Positions 7,880 through 17,246 are shown, counted from the first letter of the stretch. The stretch: DNA of 64,000 nucleotides from Pseudomonas gingeri (GCF_013386115.1 NZ_JACAOR010000013.1:353175-417174), one strand, 5' to 3'. A program made the numbers and translations. The notes: generated by a model from the letters alone, not told the origin.

Positions 7880-8769
7880 TGTACCTGAACCTGCTCAAGT
7901 CCATGAACCGCCTGCACCCGCGCGCCTGGGACTTCCTGCAACTGACGCGGATGGACAAGCCCATCGGCATCTACCTGCTGCTGTGGCCGACCCTCAGCGC
8001 GCTGTGGATTGCCGCCAAGGGCGCGCCATCGCTGAGCCACCTGCTGATCTTCACCTTCGGCGTGGTACTGACCCGGGCGGGCGGCTGCGCGATCAACGAT
8101 TTCGCCGACCGCAAGGTCGACGGCCACGTCAAGCGCACCGAGCAGCGACCGCTGGCGGCGGGCCGGATCAGCGGCAAGGAAGCGGTGGCGGTGTTCGCCC
8201 TGCTGATGGGCATCAGTTTCCTGCTGGTGCTGTGCACCAACGCGACCACGGTCTGGCTGTCCTTCGGCGCGCTGGCCCTGGCGGCCTGCTACCCGTTCAT
8301 GAAGCGCTACACCTATTACCCGCAGGTGGTGCTGGGGGCGGCGTATTCCTGGGGCATCCCGATGGCGTTCACCGCCCAGGACGGCAACCTGCCCATGGCG
8401 GCCTGGCTGCTGTATATCGCCAACCTGATGTGGACGGTGGCCTTCGACACCTATTACGCGATGACCGACCGCGAGGACGACCTGAAGATCGGGGTGAAAT
8501 CCACCGCCATCCTGTTCGGCGACGCCGACCGAGTGATTATCCTGACCCTGCAGGGCCTGATGCTCGGCTGCCTGCTGCTGGCCGGCGCGCGCTTCGAGCT
8601 GGGCGGCTGGTTCCATGCCGGCCTGCTGGTGGCCGCGGCGTGTTTTGCCTGGGAGTTCTGGAGAACCCGCGACCGCGATCCGCAACGCTGCTTCCAGATG
8701 TTCCTGCACAACCACTGGGCCGGGTTGGCGATCTTTATCGGCGTGGTGCTGGATTACGCGCTGCGCTGA
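7879..8769 (+). CDS. ubiA: 4-hydroxybenzoate polyprenyltransferase
   Basis: UbiA attaches the polyprenyl chain to 4-hydroxybenzoate in the inner membrane. The 296-residue product from the TGATG overlap has several hydrophobic segments and the two Asp-rich motifs: NDFADRKVDGHVKRT (about residues 72-86) and a second at YYAMTDREDDLKIG (about 192-205), which bind prenyl diphosphate through magnesium. A longer frame starting at 7843 inside ubiC lacks support. Together with ubiC it forms the ubiCA operon. Confidence 0.95.
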   Translation: MYLNLLKSMNRLHPRAWDFLQLTRMDKPIGIYLLLWPTLSALWIAAKGAPSLSHLLIFTFGVVLTRAGGCAINDFADRKVDGHVKRTEQRPLAAGRISGKEAVAVFALLMGISFLLVLCTNATTVWLSFGALALAACYPFMKRYTYYPQVVLGAAYSWGIPMAFTAQDGNLPMAAWLLYIANLMWTVAFDTYYAMTDREDDLKIGVKSTAILFGDADRVIILTLQGLMLGCLLLAGARFELGGWFHAGLLVAAACFAWEFWRTRDRDPQRCFQMFLHNHWAGLAIFIGVVLDYALR

Positions 8770-8800
8770 CCGGCCGGGTCCGAAGGGACACAACCCGACC

Positions 8801-9030
8801 CGTGGGAGCCGGCTTGCCAGCGAAGACGATGCAAGCTACGCCACCGCTATCGCCAGCAAGCCGGCTCCTACAGGACGGTGTGTCACCGCCGAACATCGTC
8901 AAGCCCGGGACCTTGTGGGAGCTGGCTTGCCAGCGATGACGATGCAAGCTACGCCACCGCTATCGCCAGCAAGCCGGCTCCTACAGGGCGGTGTGTCACC
9001 GCCGAACATCGTCAAGCCCGGCTCCTACAG
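8801..9030. repeat. Two tandem 113-bp REP-containing units
   Basis: Each unit holds an inverted REP pair: GGGAGC(C/T)GGCTTGCCAGCGA at one end and AGCAAGCCGGCTCCTACAG at the other. A shared arm runs from the GATGCAAGC motif (8828 and 8941, offset exactly 113 bases) through GAACATCGTCAAGCCCG. The block fills the convergent gap between ubiA and the next gene. In Pseudomonas such REP pairs are mobilised by RAYT transposases; none is encoded here. Confidence 0.9.
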
Positions 9031-9044
9031 GAGACCGGGTCGGA

Positions 9045-9422
9045 TCAGTGCTTGGCTACGTGCCACATGCCGCCTTTACCGTCGCCATTGATGTCGCCAG
9101 GCTTGGTGTCGTCCTTGTAGGTGTACATCGGCTTGCCATCATGCGCCCACTGCATCTTGTTGTCGGCGCGCTTGATCAGTGTCCACTTGCCTTCGGGCTT
9201 GGCGCCCTCCGCAGCGATCATCGGTGGCCAGTTCTCGGCACACTTGTCATTGCACATGGATTTGCCGCCGGCGTCCTTGTCAAAGGTGTACAGGGTCATG
9301 CCCTTGCCATCGACCATCTTGCCGTCTTTCATCATGGCCGGCTCGGCGGCGAACCCCAGGGTCGGCAGCGTCAATGCCGCCGTTACCATCAGGGCTTTCA
9401 GTGAAAACGAAGAATGAGTCAT
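9045..9422 (-). CDS. Secreted repeat protein of the COG4315 / Lipoprotein_15 type
   Basis: From the ATG at 9422 (AAGGAAGG upstream) the protein has 125 residues and a signal peptide ending GFAAE. The mature part carries two copies of the family unit: MVDGKGMTLYTFDKD with CNDKCAENWPP, and MQWAHDGKPMYTYKDD with GMWHVAKH. Proteins of this kind are periplasmic or surface proteins of unknown function. It is divergent from phoB, and a Pho box lies in the shared 153-bp region, but that box sits closer to phoB and is oriented toward it. Confidence 0.8.
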   Translation of the reverse strand: MTHSSFSLKALMVTAALTLPTLGFAAEPAMMKDGKMVDGKGMTLYTFDKDAGGKSMCNDKCAENWPPMIAAEGAKPEGKWTLIKRADNKMQWAHDGKPMYTYKDDTKPGDINGDGKGGMWHVAKH

Positions 9423-9502
9423 CAGAACCTTCCTTTTGTGGTTGTAGATTCGAACTCCCAGCGTAGCCCATGGAAATGACAATCGTCGGCCTCGCGGAAA
9501 AG

Positions 9503-9520
9503 CTGTCACATGACTGCAAT
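9503..9520 (+). promoter_or_regulatory. Pho box upstream of phoB
   Basis: CTGTCAC - ATGA - CTGCAAT matches the PhoB operator layout (two 7-base repeats like CTGTCAT spaced by 4). It ends 55 bases before the phoB start and fits the known autoregulation of phoBR. Confidence 0.8.
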
Positions 9521-9575
9521 AATTTCGTTATCTAATGCGGCGCAAGACAGTTAAATGACAAGAGGATTAAGGGAT

Positions 9576-10265
9576 ATGGTTGGCAGGAGCATTCTGATCG
9601 TCGACGACGAAGCCCCGATTCGGGAGATGATCGCTGTCGCCCTGGAAATGGCCGGCTATGACTGCCTGGAAGCCGAAAACTCCCAGCAGGCCCATGCGAT
9701 CATCGTCGACCGCAAACCTGACCTGATCCTGCTCGACTGGATGCTGCCCGGCACCTCGGGTATCGAACTGGCCCGGCGCCTCAAGCGCGACGAACTGACC
9801 GGCGATATCCCGATCATCATGCTCACCGCCAAGGGTGAGGAAGACAACAAGATCCAGGGTCTTGAAGTCGGCGCCGATGACTACATCACCAAGCCCTTTT
9901 CCCCCCGCGAGCTGGTCGCCCGCCTGAAGGCCGTGCTGCGCCGCGCCGGTCCGACCGACGGTGAAGCGCCGATCGAAGTCGGTGGCCTGCTGCTCGACCC
10001 CATCAGCCATCGCGTGACCATCGACGGCAAGCCCGCGGAAATGGGCCCCACCGAATACCGTCTGTTGCAGTTCTTCATGACCCACCAGGAACGCGCCTAC
10101 ACCCGCGGGCAGTTGCTGGACCAGGTCTGGGGCGGCAACGTCTATGTCGAAGAGCGTACCGTTGATGTGCATATCCGCCGTCTGCGCAAAGCCCTCGGCG
10201 ATGCCTACGAGAATCTGGTACAAACGGTGCGCGGCACCGGCTATCGGTTTTCCACCAAGGGCTGA
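9576..10265 (+). CDS. phoB: Phosphate regulon response regulator PhoB
   Basis: The 229-residue protein (ATG at 9576) has a receiver domain with acidic pocket D10/D11, phosphoacceptor D54 in LLDWMLPG, and the conserved Lys in ITKPFSPREL. The C-terminal OmpR-type winged helix ends RTVDVHIRRLRKALG and VRGTGYRFS. Phosphorylated by PhoR in low phosphate, it binds Pho boxes before phoB, pstC and pstS in this window. A start at 9555 would add 7 residues and is less likely. phoR follows after 43 bases. Confidence 0.97.
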   Translation: MVGRSILIVDDEAPIREMIAVALEMAGYDCLEAENSQQAHAIIVDRKPDLILLDWMLPGTSGIELARRLKRDELTGDIPIIMLTAKGEEDNKIQGLEVGADDYITKPFSPRELVARLKAVLRRAGPTDGEAPIEVGGLLLDPISHRVTIDGKPAEMGPTEYRLLQFFMTHQERAYTRGQLLDQVWGGNVYVEERTVDVHIRRLRKALGDAYENLVQTVRGTGYRFSTKG

Positions 10266-10308
10266 GCCGCTTTTCGCGCAATGATTGCTGACAAGGACGC
10301 ATGTTGAA

Positions 10309-11631
10309 GTGAATCAAAACTGGCATGGCACCCTGATCCGCCATCTGTTGTTGCTGGTGACCGCCTGCCTGCTGGTCGGCCTGATCAGCGGCTATTACGG
10401 CTGGGCGCTGGCTGCCGGCCTGGGGATTTACCTGGGCTGGACCCTCAAGCAGTTGCTGCGCCTGCACGAATGGCTGCGTCAGCACAAACCCGACGAAGCA
10501 CCGCCGGACGGCTATGGCCTGTGGGGCGATGTATTCGACAGCATCTATCACCTGCAACGCCGCGACCAGCGCGTGCGCGGGCGCCTGCAAGCGGTGATCG
10601 ACCGGGTCCAGGAGTCCACCGCCGCCCTCAAGGACGCGGTGATCATGCTCGACAGCGACGGCAACCTGGAATGGTGGAACCGCGCCGCGGAAACCCTGCT
10701 CGGCCTCAAGACCCCGCAGGACAGCGGCCAGCCGGTGACCAACCTGGTCCGCCACCCGCGCTTCAAGGAATATTTCGAGCAGGACAGCTACGCCGAGCCG
10801 CTGGAAATCCCGTCGCCGACCAACGACCGCATGCGCATCCAGCTGTACATCACCCGCTACGGCAATAACGAACACCTGATGCTGGTGCGCGACGTCACGC
10901 GCATCCACCAGCTGGAACAGATGCGCAAGGACTTCATCGCCAACGTTTCCCACGAACTGCGCACCCCGCTGACGGTGATCTGCGGTTACCTGGAAACCCT
11001 GCTGGATAACGTCGAGGAAGTGAACCCGCGCTGGGTCCGCGCGCTGCAGCAAATGCAGCAGCAGGGCGGGCGCATGCAGACCCTGCTCAATGACCTGCTG
11101 TTGCTGGCCAAGCTGGAAGCCACCGACTACCCGTCGGACAACCAGCCGGTGCGCATCGACACCCTGCTGCAGTCGATCCGCAACGATGCCCAGGCCCTCT
11201 CCGGGCAGCGCAACCAGACCATCACCCTAGAGGCCGACGACAGCGTCCGGCTCAAGGGCAGCGAGGCGGAATTGCGCAGCGCGTTCTCCAACCTGGTGTT
11301 CAACGCCGTCAAATACACCCCGGCCGAAGGCAATATCCGCATCCGCTGGTGGGGCGACGAACACGGTGCCCACCTCAGCGTGCAGGATTCGGGCATCGGC
11401 ATCGACAACAAACACCTGCCGCGCCTGACCGAGCGCTTCTACCGCGTCGACTCCAGCCGCAACTCCAACACCGGCGGTACGGGCCTGGGCCTGGCCATCG
11501 TCAAGCACGTGCTGCTGCGCCATCGCGCCCGCCTGGAAATCAGCAGCGTACTGGGCCACGGCAGCACCTTCACCTGCCATTTCGTCCCCGCGCAAGTGAC
11601 CCGCGCGCACAAAAACAACCTGTCCGCCTGA
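10309..11631 (+). CDS. phoR: Phosphate regulon sensor histidine kinase PhoR
   Basis: I choose the GTG at 10309 (MNQNWHGTL), with AAGGAC 10 bases upstream; the product is 440 residues. Two N-terminal membrane segments (about residues 10-50) and a linker precede a PAS domain (about 100-190), the HisKA motif NVSHELRTPLTV with the phospho-His near residue 214, and an ATPase domain with FSNLVFNAVKYTP, DSGIGID and GTGLGLAIVKHV. It autophosphorylates and controls PhoB. Its activity is restrained by the Pst transporter through PhoU when phosphate is plentiful; those genes lie 4 kb downstream. Confidence 0.96.
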   Translation: MNQNWHGTLIRHLLLLVTACLLVGLISGYYGWALAAGLGIYLGWTLKQLLRLHEWLRQHKPDEAPPDGYGLWGDVFDSIYHLQRRDQRVRGRLQAVIDRVQESTAALKDAVIMLDSDGNLEWWNRAAETLLGLKTPQDSGQPVTNLVRHPRFKEYFEQDSYAEPLEIPSPTNDRMRIQLYITRYGNNEHLMLVRDVTRIHQLEQMRKDFIANVSHELRTPLTVICGYLETLLDNVEEVNPRWVRALQQMQQQGGRMQTLLNDLLLLAKLEATDYPSDNQPVRIDTLLQSIRNDAQALSGQRNQTITLEADDSVRLKGSEAELRSAFSNLVFNAVKYTPAEGNIRIRWWGDEHGAHLSVQDSGIGIDNKHLPRLTERFYRVDSSRNSNTGGTGLGLAIVKHVLLRHRARLEISSVLGHGSTFTCHFVPAQVTRAHKNNLSA

Positions 11632-11754
11632 GCACCGATGGTGCCAGGCCACTAGGCAACGGGCCCATGTGCCGCTACATTGGATGACTTGTGCCTGCCC
11701 TTCAGGTACCGAAACACACCTCAAATTGAAATACGGAACCCGTAAAACTCCATC

Positions 11755-13098
11755 ATGGACCCTTCCCCTAGTAGCTTGACCCTCGCCACGATATTCGCCG
11801 ATTTCGGCATGATTCTCTTTGCTCTGATCCTGGTTCTGCTCAACGGCTTCTTCGTTGCGGCCGAATTCGCCATGGTCAAGCTGCGCTCGACCCGGGTCGA
11901 GGCCATCGCCCACAAGAACGGCTGGCGCGGACAGATCCTGCGCACCGTGCACAGCCAGCTGGACGCCTACCTGTCCGCCTGCCAGCTGGGTATCACCCTC
12001 GCCTCCCTGGGCCTCGGCTGGGTCGGTGAGCCGGCCTTCGCCCACCTGCTGGAGCCGGTGCTCGGCGCCGTCGGCGTAAACTCTCCCGAAGTGATCAAGG
12101 GCGTGTCGTTCTTCACCGCGTTCTTCATCATTTCCTACCTGCACATCGTGGTCGGCGAGCTGGCCCCGAAATCCTGGGCAATCCGCAAGCCGGAACTGCT
12201 CTCGCTGTGGACCGCGGTACCGCTGTACCTGTTCTACTGGGCGATGTACCCGGCCATCTACCTGCTCAACGCCAGCGCCAACGCCATCCTGCGGATCGCC
12301 GGCCAGGGTGAGCCCGGCCCCCATCACGAACACCACTACAGCCGCGAAGAACTGAAGCTGATCCTGCACTCCAGCCGTGGCCAGGACCCGAGCGACCAGG
12401 GTATGCGCGTGCTGGCCTCGGCCGTGGAAATGGGCGAGCTGGAAGTGGTCGACTGGGCCAACTCCCGGGAAGACCTGGTGACCCTGGACTGCAACGCGCC
12501 GCTCAAGGAAATCCTCGCCCTGTTCCGTCGCCACAAGTTCAGCCGTTATCCGGTGTACGACGCCGAACGCAACGTGTTCGTCGGCCTGTTGCACATCAAG
12601 GACCTGCTGCTGGAACTGGCGGCCCTGGACCACATTCCCGAGTCGTTCAACCTGGCCGAGCTGACCCGCCCGCTGGAGCGCGTGTCCAAGCACATGCCGC
12701 TGTCGCGCCTGCTGGAACAGTTCCGCCAGGGCGGCTCGCACTTCGCCCTGGTGGAGGAAGCCGACAGCAAGGTGATCGGCTACCTGACCATGGAAGACGT
12801 GCTGGAAGTCCTGGTGGGCGATATCCAGGACGAACACCGCAAGGCCGAGCGCGGCATCCTCGCCTACCAGCCGGGCAAGCTGCTGGTGCGGGGTGACACG
12901 CCGCTGTTCAAGGTCGAACGCCTGCTGGGCATCGATCTGGACCATATCGAAGCCGAAACCCTCGCCGGGCTGATCTACGAAACCCTGAAACGGGTGCCGG
13001 AAGAGGAAGAAGTGATGGAAGTCGAGGGCCTGCGCATCATCATCAAGAAGATGAAGGGCCCGAAGATCATCCTGGCCAAAGTGCTCAAGCTCGACTGA
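11755..13098 (+). CDS. CNNM/HlyC-CorC family membrane protein (DUF21 - CBS pair - CorC domain)
   Basis: The 447-residue protein has a DUF21 membrane domain (about residues 1-190; LVLLNGFFVAAEFAMVKLR is the hallmark), a CBS pair (about 215-330; PVYDAERNVFVGLLHIKDLL, GYLTMEDVLEVLVG) and a C-terminal CorC/HlyC domain (about 350-445; LAGLIYETLKRVP). Related proteins move or sense magnesium or other divalent cations; hemolysin names are historical. It follows phoR by 123 bases in the same direction and could be read through, but no phosphate role is shown. Confidence 0.88.
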   Translation: MDPSPSSLTLATIFADFGMILFALILVLLNGFFVAAEFAMVKLRSTRVEAIAHKNGWRGQILRTVHSQLDAYLSACQLGITLASLGLGWVGEPAFAHLLEPVLGAVGVNSPEVIKGVSFFTAFFIISYLHIVVGELAPKSWAIRKPELLSLWTAVPLYLFYWAMYPAIYLLNASANAILRIAGQGEPGPHHEHHYSREELKLILHSSRGQDPSDQGMRVLASAVEMGELEVVDWANSREDLVTLDCNAPLKEILALFRRHKFSRYPVYDAERNVFVGLLHIKDLLLELAALDHIPESFNLAELTRPLERVSKHMPLSRLLEQFRQGGSHFALVEEADSKVIGYLTMEDVLEVLVGDIQDEHRKAERGILAYQPGKLLVRGDTPLFKVERLLGIDLDHIEAETLAGLIYETLKRVPEEEEVMEVEGLRIIIKKMKGPKIILAKVLKLD

Positions 13099-13111
13099 TA
13101 CCCGCGGTCCT

Positions 13112-13201
13112 TGTAGGAGCCGGCTTGCTGGCGATAGCGATCCAGCAGCCGACGTGCCTACCGACTGACACACCGCAATCGCCGGCAAGCCGGCTCCTGC
13201 A
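13112..13201. repeat. REP pair between convergent genes
   Basis: TAGGAGCCGGCTTGCTGGCGA is inverted against GCCGGCAAGCCGGCTCCTGC with a short spacer. It fills the gap between convergent stops and can form a long hairpin. Confidence 0.85.
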
Positions 13202-13227
13202 GCGGCTGTGTATTCAAGTCGGCGGTG

Positions 13228-14124
13228 TCACTGCCCGCCTACCGCGAAGTTCGGCAAGGCTTCCACCGGCTGGTTGAACTGGTACGGAATCGATACCAGC
13301 CCCAGCCCGGTATTGCGCTGCACCACGAAATGCAGGTGCGGCCCGGTGCTGTTGCCGGTATTGCCCGACAGCCCCAACGGGCTACCCACCGCCACGTGCT
13401 GGCCTTCGCGCACGCTGACCGAACCTTGCTTGAGGTGCAGATAGACGCCCATGGTGCCGTCGTCGTGCAGCACCCGAACGAAGTTGCCGGAAGGGTCCGA
13501 GCCACGCCCGGACTGGGCATTCTCGGTCTTGACCACCACCCCGCCGCGCGCCGCGATGATCGGCGTGCCCACCGGCATGGCGATGTCCATCGCATAGCGG
13601 CTCTTGGCGCCGAAGTGGCTGTAGGGACCGTTCGGACCCTGGGTCAGGCGAAACGGCCCGCCGCGCCACGGCAACGGGTAACGATAGCCCTGGGCCTGCC
13701 CCGAGGGATCGCCGAGGGAATAGCGGAACTTGGGGGTATACAGGAACGGCTGCCCGGGGCGGGTCGCGGTGAGCAGCGCCAAGCGCTGGCTGCTGCGGGC
13801 CGGCAACACCTTGCGGATCGGCTGCAGCGGCGCGCCGCTGACGTTCTTCAGCGCGCCGAAACCCAGCTCGATCTCCACCGGCGCATACAGGTCGTTGCGC
13901 ACATAGACGCTGTCGCCCCCTTTCTGCTTGCGGATATCCAGGTGCACCTGGCGTTCCAGGTGCTCGACCATCCGATCGCGGAACACAAACACCTGCGCAC
14001 CGGGCGCCGGACGATCGCTGTACGAGACCACGCCATTGGCGTCCACGTACTTGTAGATCGTCATGGCCGCAGCCGAGGTGGCGACCATCAACAGGCCGCA
14101 GGAAAACAGCAAGCGCAGCAGCAT
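13228..14124 (-). CDS. Secreted M23-family peptidase with DUF4124 domain
   Basis: The 298-residue protein starts with a signal peptide (hydrophobic LLRLLFSCGLLM, ending SAAA). A short DUF4124 region follows (IYKYVDANGVVSYSDRPAPG). The C-terminal M23 domain (about 155-285) has the zinc-site motifs HFGAKSRYAMDIAMP (His and Asp ligands) and GPHLHF. M23 enzymes cut peptide crosslinks in peptidoglycan; with intact ligands this one may be active in the periplasm. An equivalent gene lies between phoR and phoU in P. aeruginosa as I recall. Confidence 0.88.
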   Translation of the reverse strand: MLLRLLFSCGLLMVATSAAAMTIYKYVDANGVVSYSDRPAPGAQVFVFRDRMVEHLERQVHLDIRKQKGGDSVYVRNDLYAPVEIELGFGALKNVSGAPLQPIRKVLPARSSQRLALLTATRPGQPFLYTPKFRYSLGDPSGQAQGYRYPLPWRGGPFRLTQGPNGPYSHFGAKSRYAMDIAMPVGTPIIAARGGVVVKTENAQSGRGSDPSGNFVRVLHDDGTMGVYLHLKQGSVSVREGQHVAVGSPLGLSGNTGNSTGPHLHFVVQRNTGLGLVSIPYQFNQPVEALPNFAVGGQ

Positions 14125-14277
14125 AAGCGGAAATCGCCGAATCGAACGTGAGCGCCAGCCTAGCAGGTGGAGATGGAGCTTGTGTTAATCACGCAGGCAT
14201 CGGCGACTGTCGGAAAGCAGCGACCAGGGGGACGGACAACGCGGCGCATCAGGCGCACCGCGTTATCAGGCAAGGCC

Positions 14278-15198
14278 TCAGGCCCCGGGTACGAAGTGCT
14301 TCTGGGCGGTGCCGCGGGCGATCAGGCGGGAGATGTAGTCGAGCTTCTGGGCATCCTGGTCGATAAACCGGAAGGTCAGTTGCAGCCAGTCGCTGTCCGG
14401 CTTCGGTTCGTGGGCAACGATCGCGTGCAGGTAGCCGTTCAGGCGGGCGATCTCGGCGTTGTCGCCCTGCTCCAGGTCGAGCACGGCGCTTTCGAGCACT
14501 TGCGGCAGAACCTCGCTACGGCGCACCACCAGCAAGGCTTCCTTGATGCTCAGCGCCTTGATCACGCATTGCTGGGTGCCGCTGGACAGGCGCAACTGGC
14601 CCTGGCCGCGACCACCGGTGGCCGCACTGGCTGCCGGCGCCGCAGCGGGGCGTACCGGCGGGCTGTTGAGCAAACCCTTGCTCGGGGCCGGGGCAGGCGC
14701 GGCAGCGGCCGCAGGCGCCACCACAGCGGCCTTGCCGCCGGTCAGCGCACTGAGGGAGTCGTTGGCAAAGGCCGAGTTGGCCTTGGTCGGGGCACTGTTC
14801 ATCAGGGCATCGAGCTTGCCGACCTTGTGCAGCGCCTGCTTGACCTTGGTCAGCAACTGCTCGTTGGTGAAGGGCTTGCTGACGTAGCCGGACACACCGG
14901 CCTGGATCGCCTGCACCACGTTCTCTTTATCGCCACGGCTGGTGACCATCACGAACGGCATGGTCTTGAGGTTGTCCTGGGCACGGCACCAGGTCAGCAG
15001 TTCCAGACCGGACATCTCGGGCATTTCCCAATCGCACAGCACCAGGTCGAACGCTTCGCGCGCCAGCAGCGCCTGGGCCTTGCGACCGTTGACGGCGTCT
15101 TCGATCCGGATGCCCGGGAAGTAGTTGCGCAGGCACTTTTTCACCAGATCGCGGATGAACGATGCGTCATCCACCACCAACACACTGACTTTACTCAT
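14278..15198 (-). CDS. Response regulator with unclassified C-terminal domain
   Basis: The 306-residue protein starts with a CheY-like receiver (residues 1-125): acidic pair D10/D11, phosphoacceptor D56 in LCDWEMPEMSG, TSR and KPF motifs all present. An Ala/Pro-rich linker (about 140-195) leads to a C-terminal domain of about 110 residues that has no helix-turn-helix, GGDEF or EAL motif and may be PilZ-like; I am not sure. GAGGAA precedes the ATG. No histidine kinase is adjacent. Its fixed place beside phoU in pseudomonads as I recall suggests a conserved role, but none can be named here. Confidence 0.8.
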   Translation of the reverse strand: MSKVSVLVVDDASFIRDLVKKCLRNYFPGIRIEDAVNGRKAQALLAREAFDLVLCDWEMPEMSGLELLTWCRAQDNLKTMPFVMVTSRGDKENVVQAIQAGVSGYVSKPFTNEQLLTKVKQALHKVGKLDALMNSAPTKANSAFANDSLSALTGGKAAVVAPAAAAAPAPAPSKGLLNSPPVRPAAAPAASAATGGRGQGQLRLSSGTQQCVIKALSIKEALLVVRRSEVLPQVLESAVLDLEQGDNAEIARLNGYLHAIVAHEPKPDSDWLQLTFRFIDQDAQKLDYISRLIARGTAQKHFVPGA

Positions 15199-15318
15199 TG
15201 ACCATTCCTCTAAAAATCCCGGCCAGCATACTGGCTAATGGCTATTTGCCCAAAACTGATGAGTCACGCCGGGACTTTATCGTTCGCGGGTGCGCGTAAA
15301 ATTCATGCGCCACAAACA

Positions 15319-15346
15319 AAAACGCCCGACCTAAGGCCGGGCGTTT
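15319..15346 (-). terminator. Intrinsic terminator after phoU
   Basis: The stem is AAACGCCCGACC / GGCCGGGCGTTT with one mismatch and a TAA loop. On the minus strand it runs into TTTTTGTTTG. It closes the pst-phoU transcription unit 14 bases past the phoU stop. Confidence 0.85.
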
Positions 15347-15359
15347 CTCTCGGGCAATC

Positions 15360-16121
15360 TTACTTATCGTCAGCTTCGCCGGGAACATTAGCGGTTTCGG
15401 ACAAGGTACCCTCAACTTCCTGGCGCATGCGCTTGAGGCCCATGTGCCGCACGTCGGTGCCGCGAACCAGGTAGATCACCAGTTCGGAAATATTGCGCGC
15501 GTGGTCGCCGATCCGCTCCAGCGAGCGCAGCACCCAGATAATGCTCAGGACCCGCGAGATAGAGCGCGGGTCTTCCATCATGTAGGTTGCCAGCTCACGC
15601 AGGGCGGTCTTGTATTCACGGTCGATGATCTTGTCGTACTGCGCCACGGACAACGCCAGCTCGGCGTCGAAGCGGGCGAAGGCGTCCAGTGCGTCGCGCA
15701 CCATGTTGCGCACCTGGTCGCCGATATGCCGGACCTCGACATAACCACGCGGCGCCTCGCCTTCCTCGCACAGCTGGATGGCGCGCCGGGCGATCTTGGT
15801 CGCTTCGTCGCCGATGCGCTCGAGGTCGATCACCGACTTGGAGATGCTGATGATCAGCCGCAGATCGGACGCCGCCGGCTGGCGACGCGCGAGGATGCGC
15901 AGGCATTCCTCGTCGATATTGCGTTCCATCTGGTTGATCTGGTCATCGATCTCGCGCACTTGCTGGGCCAGGCCCGAATCGGCCTCGATCAGCGCGGTGA
16001 CCGCGTCGTTGACCTGCTTTTCCACCAGCCCGCCCATGGCCAGCAGGTGGCTGCGTACTTCTTCCAGCTCCGCATTGAACTGCGCGGAGATATGGTGGGT
16101 AAGACCGTCTTTATCAATCAT
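15360..16121 (-). CDS. phoU: Phosphate signalling protein PhoU
   Basis: PhoU (253 residues) is an all-helical protein of two similar three-helix bundles; each shows the metal-binding type motif, seen here as SVIDLERIGDEATKIAR and RSLERIGDHARNISELV. It links the Pst transporter to PhoR and switches the Pho regulon off when phosphate is sufficient. It is last in pstCAB-phoU, 119 bases from pstB, and is followed by a strong terminator. Confidence 0.96.
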   Translation of the reverse strand: MIDKDGLTHHISAQFNAELEEVRSHLLAMGGLVEKQVNDAVTALIEADSGLAQQVREIDDQINQMERNIDEECLRILARRQPAASDLRLIISISKSVIDLERIGDEATKIARRAIQLCEEGEAPRGYVEVRHIGDQVRNMVRDALDAFARFDAELALSVAQYDKIIDREYKTALRELATYMMEDPRSISRVLSIIWVLRSLERIGDHARNISELVIYLVRGTDVRHMGLKRMRQEVEGTLSETANVPGEADDK

Positions 16122-16240
16122 CGGGATTCGCTCCGCGAAACAGGCAGCTTTCAGGCTGCACGTTTCAAGCAGTTATGGGTTGATCTGAACTCGCTCGGCT
16201 TCCATTGCGCCGCTTCTTGGCCCGCGGCTCGCCACTGCTC

Positions 16241-17074
16241 CTAGCCATAACGACCGGTGATGTAGTCTTCGGTCTGCTTCTTCGCCGGATTGGTGAACAG
16301 GGTATCGGTGTCGCCAAATTCAACCAGCTTGCCCATGTACATGAACGCGGTGTAGTCGGAAACCCGAGCCGCCTGCTGCATGTTGTGGGTCACGATGACA
16401 ATGGTGAACTTGGATTTCAATTCGTAGATCAGTTCTTCGACCTTGAGGGTCGAGATCGGATCGAGCGCCGAGCACGGTTCGTCGAGCAGCAGGACTTCCG
16501 GCTCCACGGCGATGGTCCGGGCGATGACCAGGCGCTGCTGCTGGCCACCGGACAGGCCGAGTGCCGAATCGTGCAGGCGGTCCTTCACTTCATCCCACAG
16601 GGCCGCGCCCTTGAGCGCCCATTCCACGGCCTCGTCGAGGATGCGCTTCTTGTTGATGCCCTGGATGCGCAGGCCATAGACCACGTTTTCATAGATGGTC
16701 TTGGGGAACGGGTTCGGCTTCTGGAACACCATGCCGACCTTGCGGCGCAGCTCGGCGACGTCCTCGCCCTTGCGGTAGATGTTGTTGCCGTAGAGGTTGA
16801 TCTCGCCCTGTACGCGGCAGCCGTCGACCAGATCGTTCATCCGGTTGAAGGTGCGCAGCAGGGTCGACTTGCCGCAGCCGGACGGGCCGATGAAGGCGGT
16901 CACGCGCTGCTTGGGGATGTTCATGCTGACGTCGAACAACGCCTGCTTCTCGCCGTAGAACAGGCTCAGGCCGGGGACTTCGATGGCCACGGTTTCGCTT
17001 GCCAGGTCCAGGCTCTGTTTGCTGCGGCCCAGGGCGGACATGTTGATGCCGTGGGTATGGGTTTCATGCTGCAT
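16241..17074 (-). CDS. pstB: Phosphate ABC transporter ATP-binding protein PstB
   Basis: The 277-residue ATPase has Walker A GPSGCGKST, the ABC signature LSGGQQQR, Walker B VLLLDEPCSALDP and the switch His in IVIVTHNMQQA. The N-terminal 25 residues are longer than in the enterobacterial form. GGGAG lies 7 bases before the ATG. It powers phosphate import with PstA and PstC. Confidence 0.97.
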   Translation of the reverse strand: MQHETHTHGINMSALGRSKQSLDLASETVAIEVPGLSLFYGEKQALFDVSMNIPKQRVTAFIGPSGCGKSTLLRTFNRMNDLVDGCRVQGEINLYGNNIYRKGEDVAELRRKVGMVFQKPNPFPKTIYENVVYGLRIQGINKKRILDEAVEWALKGAALWDEVKDRLHDSALGLSGGQQQRLVIARTIAVEPEVLLLDEPCSALDPISTLKVEELIYELKSKFTIVIVTHNMQQAARVSDYTAFMYMGKLVEFGDTDTLFTNPAKKQTEDYITGRYG

Positions 17075-17156
17075 GGGTAAACTCCCTGCGCTGACAAATT
17101 CATTTCGGAACGCCGCTTCGCGGGCTCCCGGTCAATATCTGGCTGGACGCGGACTA

Positions 17157-17230
17157 CTGTGGGAGCGGGCTTGCCCGCGAAGTTTCTGGCGACCGTGATG
17201 GCCCCTTCGCGGGCAAGCCCGCTCCCACAA
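17157..17230. repeat. REP hairpin between pstA and pstB
   Basis: TGTGGGAGCGGGCTTGCCCGCGAAG is mirrored by CTTCGCGGGCAAGCCCGCTCCCACA with a 24-base spacer, giving a 25-bp perfect stem inside the operon. Stems like this can stall 3' exonucleases and change the ratio of transcripts on either side. Confidence 0.9.
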
Positions 17231-17246
17231 GCTGCATGCCAACCTG

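Noticed and set aside
11227..13188. A 653-codon minus-strand open frame opposite phoR and the CNNM gene
   Set aside because: Shadow of two well-supported genes, with the His/Gln-rich composition of reversed coding sequence.
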